Origin: Lentzea kentuckyensis
GTDB lineage: Bacteria > Actinomycetota > Actinomycetes > Mycobacteriales > Pseudonocardiaceae
DNA length: 47,053 bases
Reading direction: 5' to 3'
Assembly (NCBI RefSeq): GCF_002150765.1
Contig: NZ_MUYM01000038.1
Location: 87,011 to 134,063 of the forward strand
The notes below the pieces were generated by a model. That model did not search any database and was not told where the DNA came from. It saw only the letters and a program-made list of their open reading frames with translations. The position numbers were made by a program, and so were the translations under genes. Shown here piece by piece: positions 31,359-38,849 of the stretch. Position 1 is the first letter of the stretch. Each line of letters begins with the position of its first letter.

Positions 31359-34203
31359 CGAGCTCGTCCAGAAAGCGCGCCACCGGGCCGAACGTGAACA
31401 GGCCGGTGCCCGCGCCCGCCAGTTCGCCCGCGGCCGGCAACAGCAGCGCCCGCGCCCGCGAGCGCAGCGCCGGGTCCCGCAGGCGCACCGCCCCCATCGC
31501 CAGCAGGCACGCCCGCACCTCGCTGAGCAGATCGGCGGGGCCGTCCGGCAGCGCCCGTGCGGCGGCCAGCGCCTCGTCGACCGGCAACACCAGCGGGCGA
31601 ACCCAGTCCAGGTGCGGACCCCAGTCGTCGGTGAGGTCCACTGTGGACGGACCGTGCAGGCTCAGCAACGCCAACGGCAGCAGTCCGCGCTCCATGCCCC
31701 ACATGCCGGTCCCCCGCACGCGAGCGGCAGCGGCCCGGTACGCGCGGTCGGCCGACGCCACCTCGCCGGAGGCCGCGAGTTTCAGTGCCGCGTACCAGTC
31801 GGTGAACACGGAGACCAGCGGCAGGTCGTGGCGTTGGGCCAGGTCGTCGGCAGCCGCGGCGTGCTGGTCGGCCACGGAGAACTCGGCCAGCGCGGCGTGG
31901 GCCTGGACCAGGATCAGGTGGCCGAGGACCTCGTGGGTGACCAGGCCGGAGGCCACCGCGAGCAGTTCACGACCCAGCGCGGCGCGTTCCGGGGCGAGGC
32001 CGGTGCGGTGGAACGTGTGCATGAAGCGGGCGTTCAGCGCGAACGCGAGCAGCGCGGGATCGTCGAGGTCGCGGGCGATCGCCTCGGCTTCCACCGCCTC
32101 GGCCAGGCGGTCACCGGTGCCGCGCTGCTCCATCGCGATCGTCGCGAGCAGGCGGGCGCGGGTGGCGCTGGGGCCGGGGAACGCCGCCAGGGTGCGTTCG
32201 GCGGCGGCGACGAGCTCGGCGGAGTGCGCTGGGTCGTCGTTCGTGGTCCAGATGCCCGGCACGTCGAACGAACCGATCACCGCCGCCATCTCGTCCGCGT
32301 CGCGAGCCACCCGCAGGGCTTCCGAACGACGGGTTCGGGCAGCCTCCAGATCACCGCCGACCGCGAGCGCTCTGACCAGGCCGGTCAGCAGGTCGAGCCG
32401 GGTGCCGTCGGACGCCTCTATCGCCGCCTGCCACAGTCGCGCCGCCGCACGCGGTGACCGGGTCGACTCGGCTGCCGCGGCGAGCGCCCGGACGGCTGCG
32501 GGGCCGCGTGCGCCCGCCAGCAGGTAGTGGTGCGCGAGCAGTTCGACGTCGTCCGGCCGCGCGGATTCCAGTGCCGCCGCGACGACCGCGTGCCACCGTG
32601 CCCGCCTCGTCAGGGATATCTCCTCGTACACCGTGTCGCGCACCAGCGCGTGGGTGAACCGGGCACGACCGGGCGCCGGTTCGACCAGGAAACCCGCTTC
32701 CAGCGCGACGTCCAGCGCGTCGAGGACGTCGCCCGCCAGAGCCATGAGCAGGTCCAGTTCGACGTCACGGCCCAGCACGGACGCCTGGTGCAGCACGGTC
32801 CGCACGTCGGCGGGCAGCGCGGCCAGCCGGTGCCGGATCACGTCCCGCACGCCCGCCGGCACCGCGCCGAGGTCGCCGCCGGCCGCGTACAACCGGGCGA
32901 GTTCCTTGACGTAGAACGGATTTCCGCCGCTGCGTTCGTGGATCACCCGCACGTCCGGTGAGCCGCCCACCATCGACCTCACGAGCGCGGCGACGGACTC
33001 CTCCGCCAGGCCACCGAGCTCCACCCGCACCGGTTCGGCCCGCGCCAGCGCTTCCGACGGCACAGCGGTCCGGGTGGTGGCGACGATCAACACGCGCCCG
33101 GAGAGCTTCTCGCGGGTGAACGCCGCCAGCACCGCGAGCGTCTCGTCGTCGGCCTGGTGCAGGTCGTCCAGCACGATCAGCACCGGCGCCGCGGACTCCA
33201 CAGTGGACACGACAGCACGACGGAGACCGAAGCGATCAGCGACGACCAGCTTCTCCCCCAACGCCTCCACGACCTGCTGCCACGGCCACGCCACCGGCGC
33301 GTCCTCCGGGCAGCGCGCCCAGACCGTCGTCCAGCCGCGCGCGGCCAGCACCGCCGAGAACGCCTCGGCCAGCGCGGTCTTGCCCACCCCCGCCTCGCCG
33401 CTCACCAGGGCGATCCCCAGTCCCGCGCCCGGCACCGCGCTCTCCAGGGCCGCCAGCTCGCCCGACCGCCCCACCAGCGAAGACTCGGCTGAGAGCAGCA
33501 ATCGGGGCGATTGGGCCAGGATGTCCGACTCCAGCGAGCGAAGCGCCGCGCCTGGATCAACACCGAGGTTCTCGACGAGTGCGTGCCGGGCCGCGCGCAC
33601 CGCCTCCAGCGCGTCGCCCTGTCGCCCTTCGCGGTACAACGCCAGCGCCAGCAGGCTCCACGCCTTCTCCCGCCACGGATGTGCGGCCAGGTGCGCACGC
33701 AGATCGGCGACCACTTCAGCGGCACGTCCAAGAGCCAGTGCGGCCTCGGCCCGGCGTTCCAGCGCGACGAGCCGCAGTTCCTCCAGCCGGTCGATCTCGG
33801 CGCGCGCCCAGTGCTCGTCGGCGAACTCGGCATAGGCCGGGCCGCGCCACAACGCCAGCGCGCTGTCCAGCACGGACAGGTCGCCACCGAGCATCTCCTC
33901 GAACCGCCACGCGTCCACGTCCTGCGCCCGCAGCGCATAGCCCGCGCCCTCGGTGACCAGCAGCGTCGACGGCGTCCTGGGTGGACGGTCAGGTTCGAGG
34001 GCCTTGCGCAGCGCCCCGACGAACGTCTGCACGGTGCCGAGCGCCCCGTCCGGCGGGTCCTCCCACAGGTCGGCGACCAGGACGCGGACCGGCACGACGC
34101 GGCGCCGCGCGACCAGCAGGCGGGCGAGCACGGCGCGCTGCTTCGGGCCGCCGAGGCGGGCGGATCCCGCGGTCAGCGGGCCGAGCACCCCGAACGTCAC
34201 CAC
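31351..34203 (-). CDS. AfsR/SARP-type transcriptional regulator
   Basis: A 950-residue regulator. The N-terminal OmpR-like DNA-binding domain (LGPLTAGSARLGGPKQRAVLARLLVARRR, VADLWEDPPDGALGTVQTFVGALRKAL) is followed by the BTAD domain (about residues 95-240). The ATPase has a Walker A SGEAGVGKTALAEAF and a Walker B-like VLIVLDDLHQADDE. The C-terminal 450 residues are TPR-like helices. AfsR-type proteins activate secondary metabolism or integrate nutrient signals. It is first in an overlapping operon with two kinase proteins and a response regulator, which is an unusual pairing. Start at GTG 34203 or the adjacent GTG 34200. Confidence 0.88.
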   Translation of the reverse strand: MVTFGVLGPLTAGSARLGGPKQRAVLARLLVARRRVVPVRVLVADLWEDPPDGALGTVQTFVGALRKALEPDRPPRTPSTLLVTEGAGYALRAQDVDAWRFEEMLGGDLSVLDSALALWRGPAYAEFADEHWARAEIDRLEELRLVALERRAEAALALGRAAEVVADLRAHLAAHPWREKAWSLLALALYREGRQGDALEAVRAARHALVENLGVDPGAALRSLESDILAQSPRLLLSAESSLVGRSGELAALESAVPGAGLGIALVSGEAGVGKTALAEAFSAVLAARGWTTVWARCPEDAPVAWPWQQVVEALGEKLVVADRFGLRRAVVSTVESAAPVLIVLDDLHQADDETLAVLAAFTREKLSGRVLIVATTRTAVPSEALARAEPVRVELGGLAEESVAALVRSMVGGSPDVRVIHERSGGNPFYVKELARLYAAGGDLGAVPAGVRDVIRHRLAALPADVRTVLHQASVLGRDVELDLLMALAGDVLDALDVALEAGFLVEPAPGRARFTHALVRDTVYEEISLTRRARWHAVVAAALESARPDDVELLAHHYLLAGARGPAAVRALAAAAESTRSPRAAARLWQAAIEASDGTRLDLLTGLVRALAVGGDLEAARTRRSEALRVARDADEMAAVIGSFDVPGIWTTNDDPAHSAELVAAAERTLAAFPGPSATRARLLATIAMEQRGTGDRLAEAVEAEAIARDLDDPALLAFALNARFMHTFHRTGLAPERAALGRELLAVASGLVTHEVLGHLILVQAHAALAEFSVADQHAAAADDLAQRHDLPLVSVFTDWYAALKLAASGEVASADRAYRAAAARVRGTGMWGMERGLLPLALLSLHGPSTVDLTDDWGPHLDWVRPLVLPVDEALAAARALPDGPADLLSEVRACLLAMGAVRLRDPALRSRARALLLPAAGELAGAGTGLFTFGPVARFLDELDA

Positions 34204-34256
34204 CCGCTGACCCTAACGCTGATTGGTTGCTGATCGGGCGCGCGCAGGGTGGGGGC

Positions 34257-35114
34257 GTGAACCGAATCGAACACCAGCGTGTCCAGGTCGCCGACGGCGT
34301 CGAGCTCAACGTCGCCACCACCGGCACGGGCAGCCCCGTCGTGCTGCTGCACGGCTTCCCGCAGACCCACCTGATGTGGCGGCACGTCGCCGCCGAGCTG
34401 GCCGCCGACCACACCGTGATCATGCCTGACCTGCGCGGATACGGCGACAGCGACAAACCAGCGGACACCGGCCTCACCTACGCCAAGCGCACCATGGCGC
34501 AGGACGTCGTGACCGTCGCGAAGGCGCTCGGCCACGACAGGTTCGCGCTGGCCGGCCACGACCGCGGCGCGCTCGTGGCCTTCCGGACCGGCCTCGACCA
34601 CCCCGAGCACGTCACGCACCTCGCCTCGCTCGACGTCCTGCCCACACTGGACATGTGGGACGTCATGCGCGGCACGACCGCCGCCGTCGGGTTCCACCTG
34701 TTCCTGATGGCGCAGCCGCCCGGACTGGCCGAGGAGCTGATCAGCGCCCGTCCCGACGCGTTCTTCGGCCATTTCCTGGACGTCTGGAGCACCGCGGAGT
34801 TCCCCGCCGACGTCCGCGCGGAATACCTGCGGGCGAGCCGTGAGGCCGTCACGTCGATCGTCGCGGACTACCGGGCCTCGGCGACCATCGACGTCGAGCA
34901 CGACACCGCCGACCGCGAGGCCGGTACGAAGCTGAAGATGCCGGTCACGGTGCTGCAGCAGGACTGGGGCGCCGCGCTCGGGTTCGACGCCGAGGCGTTG
35001 TGGCGGGCGTGGGCACCCGATCTCGACCACCGCACGGTCTCGTGTGGACACTTCATGGCCGAGGAGGCGCCGGAGCAGGTGGCGGACGCGATTCGCGACC
35101 TTTTGACCCGCTGA
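34257..35114 (+). CDS. Alpha/beta hydrolase, haloacetate dehalogenase/epoxide hydrolase-like
   Basis: A 285-residue hydrolase from the GTG at 34257, after a G-rich ribosome binding site. HGFPQTHLMWRH is the oxyanion turn, DLRGYGDSDKP follows, the nucleophile Asp sits in AGHDRGALVAFR, and CGHFMAEEAPEQVADAI supplies the catalytic His. The pattern fits fluoroacetate dehalogenase-like enzymes, but the halide-binding Trp next to the conserved His appears to be Leu (FHLFLMAQPP), so dehalogenation is doubtful; an epoxide or ester hydrolase role is equally possible. It is divergent from the AfsR-like operon. Confidence 0.85.
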   Translation: MNRIEHQRVQVADGVELNVATTGTGSPVVLLHGFPQTHLMWRHVAAELAADHTVIMPDLRGYGDSDKPADTGLTYAKRTMAQDVVTVAKALGHDRFALAGHDRGALVAFRTGLDHPEHVTHLASLDVLPTLDMWDVMRGTTAAVGFHLFLMAQPPGLAEELISARPDAFFGHFLDVWSTAEFPADVRAEYLRASREAVTSIVADYRASATIDVEHDTADREAGTKLKMPVTVLQQDWGAALGFDAEALWRAWAPDLDHRTVSCGHFMAEEAPEQVADAIRDLLTR

Positions 35115-35116
35115 GT

Positions 35117-35136
35117 GCCATGACATCTGTCATGGC
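35117..35136. promoter_or_regulatory. DesR/LiaR-type operator upstream of the ABC transporter operon
   Basis: GCCATGACA (35117-35125), two bases and TGTCATGGC (35128-35136) make a perfect 9-bp inverted repeat, 57 bases before the ABC ATPase ATG. The core TGACA-N2-TGTCA matches what I recall of binding sites for NarL-type response regulators that control drug-type ABC transporters. The DesKR pair in the same operon is the likely regulator. Confidence 0.65.
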
Positions 35137-35192
35137 GAGGTCGTGACAGCTGGGACCCGCACGCACAGGCGCGGTTCGCGAGCATTGAGGAC

Positions 35193-36092
35193 ATGACAGA
35201 GACAGCTGTGCGGGCAGGCGCCGCGGTGGCGCTCAGCGGCCTGCGGAAGCGGTTCGGCGAGGTCCGGGCCGTCGACGGGATCGACCTGGTGATCTCGCCC
35301 GGCGAGGTGGTCGCGTTGCTCGGCCCCAACGGCGCCGGCAAGTCCACGACGGTCGACATGTTGCTCGGTCTGTCCACTCCGGACGGTGGGCGGATCAGCG
35401 TGTTCGGCAGGACGCCGCGCGAGGCGGTGGTGGCGGGGCAGATCTCCGCGATGCTGCAGAGCGGGGCGCTGCTGGACGACGCGACGGTGGCCGAGGCCGT
35501 GGGGTTGATCGCGGCGTTGCACCGCGGGCCGATGCCGGTGGCGAAGGCGTTGGCACAGGCGGGGATCGCGGACCTGGCCGACCGCAGGTGCACGAAGCTG
35601 TCCGGTGGCCAGAAGCAGCGGGTCCGGTTCGCGCTGGCGTTGGTGTGCGAGCCGGACCTGCTGGTGCTCGACGAACCGACCGTCGCGATGGACGTCGAGA
35701 CGCGGCGGGCGTTCTGGCAGCAGATGCGCGCGTACACCGACACCGGCCGGACGGTGCTGTTCGCGACGCACTACCTGGACGAGGCCGAGGAGTACGCGGA
35801 CCGGGTGGTGCTGATGCGGTCCGGGCGGATCGTCGCCGACGGGTCGGTGGCGCAGGTGCGGGCCGCGGTGTCGGGCCGGACGCTGCGCGCGGTGGTGCCC
35901 GGTGCGCTGGACCTGGACCTGCCGGGGGTGCGCTCGGCCGAGCGGCGCGGCGACCAGATCACGTTGACCTGCACGGACTCCGACGCCGCGGTGCGCGCGC
36001 TGCTGGCCCGTCACCCCGACGCCCACGACATCGAGATCACCGCGCTCGGCCTCGAGGAAGCCTTCCTCACGCTGACCGGGGAGGACAGCTGA
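35193..36092 (+). CDS. Drug-type ABC transporter ATPase
   Basis: A 299-residue ATP-binding subunit of the DrrA/ABC-2 class. Walker A GPNGAGKST, the Q-loop region, the signature LSGGQKQRVRFA, and Walker B LLVLDEPTVAMD are all present, followed by the H-loop ATHYLDEAEE. The C-terminal 80 residues (GALDLDLPGVRSAER to LGLEEAFLTLTGE) form the usual DrrA extension. It powers the permease encoded next, whose ATG overlaps its stop (TGATG). Operon: ATPase, permease, histidine kinase, response regulator. Substrate unknown; a lipid or antimicrobial compound is usual. Confidence 0.92.
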   Translation: MTETAVRAGAAVALSGLRKRFGEVRAVDGIDLVISPGEVVALLGPNGAGKSTTVDMLLGLSTPDGGRISVFGRTPREAVVAGQISAMLQSGALLDDATVAEAVGLIAALHRGPMPVAKALAQAGIADLADRRCTKLSGGQKQRVRFALALVCEPDLLVLDEPTVAMDVETRRAFWQQMRAYTDTGRTVLFATHYLDEAEEYADRVVLMRSGRIVADGSVAQVRAAVSGRTLRAVVPGALDLDLPGVRSAERRGDQITLTCTDSDAAVRALLARHPDAHDIEITALGLEEAFLTLTGEDS

Positions 36093-36820
36093 TGAACACC
36101 CGTTTCCTGGCCCTGGAACTCCGGCGCGCGGTTCGCAACGGCCGGTACCTGATCTTCACCGTGGTGGTGCCGTCGGTGATGTTCGTGCTGTTCGTGAACC
36201 TCTACGGCGGCGGCGAGGGGACGTTCCCGAACGGGCTGCCGGTCACCACGTCGCTGATGATGAACATGGCGTTGTTCGGCGTGATGGCCGGACCGCTGTC
36301 GATCGGTGCCCGGATCGCGGTCGAGCGCGGCCTCGGCTGGCAGCGGCAACTGCGGCTGACCCCGCTGAGCGGCTCGGGGTACCTGCTGACCAAGGGCGCG
36401 CTCGGCATGCTGGTGGGGCTGCCGGGAATTCTGCTGGTGTGCGTGATCGGCGCGGTCGAGGGCGTGCGGATGGACGCGCCGCACTGGCTCGGCGTGCTGG
36501 CGACGCTGTGGCTGGGCGCGATCCCGTTCGTGCTGCTGGGCATCGTGATCGGGCTGATCGCGAGCCCGGACGGCATGCAGGCGATCACGGGTCTGGCGTC
36601 GATGTTGTTCGGTCTGCTGGGCGGGATCTGGATTCCGGCGGACGTGGCACCGGACTGGCTGGCGACGATCATGAAGGCGCTGCCGACGTACTGGGTCAAG
36701 CAGCTCACTCAGGCGCCGTTCGTCTCCGGGGTGGACGTCAAGCAGGCGCTCTTCGTGATCACGCTGTGGGTGGCCGGTCTGTCGCTGATCGCCGTGCGCC
36801 GTTACCGCGCGCAGAACTAG
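36092..36820 (+). CDS. ABC-2 type transporter permease
   Basis: A 242-residue membrane protein with six segments: YLIFTVVVPSVMFVLFVNLY, TSLMMNMALFGVMAG, GALGMLVGLPGILLVCVIG, LGVLATLWLGAIPFVLLGIVIGLI, AITGLASMLFGLLGGIW, and ALFVITLWVAGLSLIAV. It fits the ABC-2 permease family and follows the ATPase with a one-base overlap. Together they would export a drug, toxin or lipid. The next gene, a histidine kinase, begins four bases after the stop, so the sensing pair is co-expressed with the transporter. Confidence 0.9.
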   Translation: MNTRFLALELRRAVRNGRYLIFTVVVPSVMFVLFVNLYGGGEGTFPNGLPVTTSLMMNMALFGVMAGPLSIGARIAVERGLGWQRQLRLTPLSGSGYLLTKGALGMLVGLPGILLVCVIGAVEGVRMDAPHWLGVLATLWLGAIPFVLLGIVIGLIASPDGMQAITGLASMLFGLLGGIWIPADVAPDWLATIMKALPTYWVKQLTQAPFVSGVDVKQALFVITLWVAGLSLIAVRRYRAQN

Positions 36821-36824
36821 GTTG

Positions 36825-37916
36825 ATGGTCGTGCGCCGCGAGAAGAAGGAAACGGACAGGAGCAAGTGGTACTGGTTCGCCATCCTGTTCGTCCTGCTCT
36901 ACATCCCCAGCGTGATCTACGACGTCATCGTCAGCGATCGCGGCGTGGCAGCTCGGGTCGTGCTGGTGGTGCTGCTTCTGGTCTACGGCCTGGGCTGGAT
37001 GATCGCGCCGCGCGTGTTGTGGTCCAGCGGCAGCGAGAACGTCAACACGGTGCTGTGCCTGGGGTTGACGGTGGTCGGCCTGGTCGTCGTGTTCTGGCTG
37101 GGGATGTCGTCGGCGGGCCTGCTGGTCTACATCATGTCCACCGTGGCCGTGGTGCTGCCGGCCTGGCGCGCGATCGCGATCGACGGCTCGGTGCTGCTGA
37201 TCCTCGCGGGCACCATGTACCTGACGCAGGACCTGCCGCGCGACGGCGGCCAGCTCGCCACGTTGCTGTCGATCTCGCTGGGCATGCTCGCGGTGGGCAG
37301 GATGATCCGGGCGAACCGGGCGCTGTCGGCGGCACAGGAGGAGATCGCGGCGTTCGCGCGGACCGAGGAACGCACCCGGCTGGCACGCGACCTGCACGAC
37401 ATCCTCGGCCACAGCCTGACCACGATCACGCTGAAGACCGGCGTGGCCAGGCGGCTGCTGGAGAGCGCGGAGCACGAGCGGGCGCTGGACGAGATCCGCG
37501 AGGTCGAGCACCTCACCCGGCAGGCGCTCGGTGACGTGCGCGCGACGGTCTCGGGCTACCGCGAGGTGTCGCTGTCGGCCGAGGTGGTGGGGGCACGAGC
37601 GGCGTTGCGCGCGGCCGGGGTCGAGGCGGACCTGCCGCACGCGGTGGACAACGTGCGACCCGAACTCCAGGGGGTGTTCGGGTACGTGCTGCGCGAGGCG
37701 ATCACCAACGTGCTCCGGCACGCGGCCGCGACCCGCTGTTCCGTCCGGCTCGGCGACACGTGGCTGGAGGTGCGGGACAACGGGCGCGGGACCGGCGTCG
37801 GCGAGCCGGGGACGGGGTTGCGGGGGCTGGCCGAGCGGCTGGCCCCGATGCGTGGAACGGTGCTGGCGGGGCCGATGGACGAGGGCGGCTACCGCCTGCG
37901 CGCCGAGGTCGCCTGA
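36825..37916 (+). CDS. DesK-type sensor histidine kinase
   Basis: A 363-residue kinase from the ATG at 36825. About five membrane segments fill residues 12-155 (WFAILFVLLYIPSVIYDVI, VVLVVLLLVYGLGWMI, VLCLGLTVVGLVVVFWLG, LVYIMSTVAVVLPAW and VLLILAGTMYL). A coiled coil then leads to the H-box LARDLHDILGHSLTTITLK, the N-box REAITNVLRHA and the G-box DNGRG. DesK kinases sense membrane state; here, next to an ABC exporter, membrane damage by the exported compound is the likely cue. Confidence 0.9.
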   Translation: MVVRREKKETDRSKWYWFAILFVLLYIPSVIYDVIVSDRGVAARVVLVVLLLVYGLGWMIAPRVLWSSGSENVNTVLCLGLTVVGLVVVFWLGMSSAGLLVYIMSTVAVVLPAWRAIAIDGSVLLILAGTMYLTQDLPRDGGQLATLLSISLGMLAVGRMIRANRALSAAQEEIAAFARTEERTRLARDLHDILGHSLTTITLKTGVARRLLESAEHERALDEIREVEHLTRQALGDVRATVSGYREVSLSAEVVGARAALRAAGVEADLPHAVDNVRPELQGVFGYVLREAITNVLRHAAATRCSVRLGDTWLEVRDNGRGTGVGEPGTGLRGLAERLAPMRGTVLAGPMDEGGYRLRAEVA

Positions 37917-37950
37917 GAATGTGCGGCTCGAAAACGTACGAGGAGATGGC

Positions 37951-38556
37951 GTGATCAGGGTGTTGCTGGCCGACGACCAGGCGTTGGTGCGGGGCGCGTT
38001 CGCCGCGATGCTGGGCCTGGAGCCGGACATCGACGTGGTCGCGGAGGTCAGCGCGGGCGACGAGGTCGTGGCCGCCGCCCAGCGCACCACGCCGGACGTC
38101 GCGTTGCTCGACATCCAGATGCCCGGCAAGGACGGCCTGACCGCAGCGGCCGAACTCCGCCGCGCGGTGCCGGCCTGCCGGGTGATCGTCTGCACGACGT
38201 TCGGGCGGCCGGGCTACCTCGCGCGGGCGATGGAGGCGGGCGCGGCGGGGTTCGTGGTCAAGGACGCCACCCCGGAACAGCTGGTCGACGCCGTCCGCCG
38301 GGTGCACGCCGGACTGCGGGTGGTGGATCCCGCGCTCGCCGCCGAGTCGCTCGCGACGGGGCACAGTCCGCTGACCGACCGGGAACGCGACGTGCTCGCC
38401 GTCGCGCGGGACGGTGGCACGGTGGCCGACCTGGCGAAGGTCCTGCACCTGTCCGAGGGGACGGTGCGCAACCACCTCAGCGCGGCGATCGGCAAAACCG
38501 GTGCGCGCACGCGGGCGGAAGCCGTCAAGGTCGCCGAGGACAGCGGCTGGCTGTAG
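37951..38556 (+). CDS. DesR-type response regulator
   Basis: A 201-residue NarL-family regulator. The receiver has LLADDQALVRGAF, the phospho-Asp in VALLDIQMPGKDG, and Lys in GFVVKDATPEQ. The HTH is PLTDRERDVLAVARDGGTVADLAKVLHLSEGTVRNHLSAAIGKTGARTRAEAV. GTG start at 37951 with AGGAG six bases before it. It closes the transporter operon and is the likely binder of the TGACA-N2-TGTCA box at 35117-35136. Confidence 0.92.
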   Translation: MIRVLLADDQALVRGAFAAMLGLEPDIDVVAEVSAGDEVVAAAQRTTPDVALLDIQMPGKDGLTAAAELRRAVPACRVIVCTTFGRPGYLARAMEAGAAGFVVKDATPEQLVDAVRRVHAGLRVVDPALAAESLATGHSPLTDRERDVLAVARDGGTVADLAKVLHLSEGTVRNHLSAAIGKTGARTRAEAVKVAEDSGWL

Positions 38557-38662
38557 GCCCCGCACACACGCCCCACCCTGGACGCTCCCAACCGCGCATC
38601 ACCCAGCTGGGCTATCTGCACCACCGACAGCACGCTCCGTAGTCCCCCACCCGCCTGCCAGC

Positions 38663-38717
38663 CGGCACGCGGGGCCCTTTTGTCCGCTTCTGTAGTACGC
38701 GGGGTCCCCGCGTGCCG
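38663..38717 (+). repeat. Long stem-loop with nested repeats after the DesR-type gene
   Basis: CGGCACGCGGGG (38663-38674) pairs with CCCCGCGTGCCG (38706-38717) over 12 bp with a 31-base loop. Inside, GGGGTCCCC (38701-38709) is its own palindrome and ACGCGGGG is directly repeated (38667-38674 and 38697-38704). It lies between the response regulator stop and the FAD oxidoreductase promoter. It may be a terminator, a repeat-family element or a regulatory leader. The 293-bp gap 38557-38849 otherwise holds only the promoter. Confidence 0.6.
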
Positions 38718-38778
38718 AAAAGTGGGGCTGGTGAGGTTCGTGTGAGTGAACGGCTGGCTGTCGCTGCCGATCGGCTGA

Positions 38779-38808
38779 TTGACACCCCTGCCCGGTCATT
38801 CATACATT
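38779..38808 (+). promoter_or_regulatory. Sigma-70-like promoter of the FAD oxidoreductase operon
   Basis: TTGACA (38779-38784), 18 bases and TACATT (38803-38808), in an AT-richer stretch. A start at about 38815 would leave a 35-base leader with GGGGAG before the ATG at 38850. Confidence 0.65.
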
Positions 38809-38849
38809 CGAAGGCACTTTGTATGATTGAGCCCGGGGAGTTGGTCCGC

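Noticed and set aside
34257..35114. Fluoroacetate dehalogenase assignment
   Set aside because: The halide-site Trp appears replaced, so I kept only the general alpha/beta hydrolase call.
38557..38849. tRNA or small RNA gene in the 293-bp gap
   Set aside because: I saw no cloverleaf or CCA end; the stem-loop and promoter account for the structure, although a small RNA cannot be excluded.
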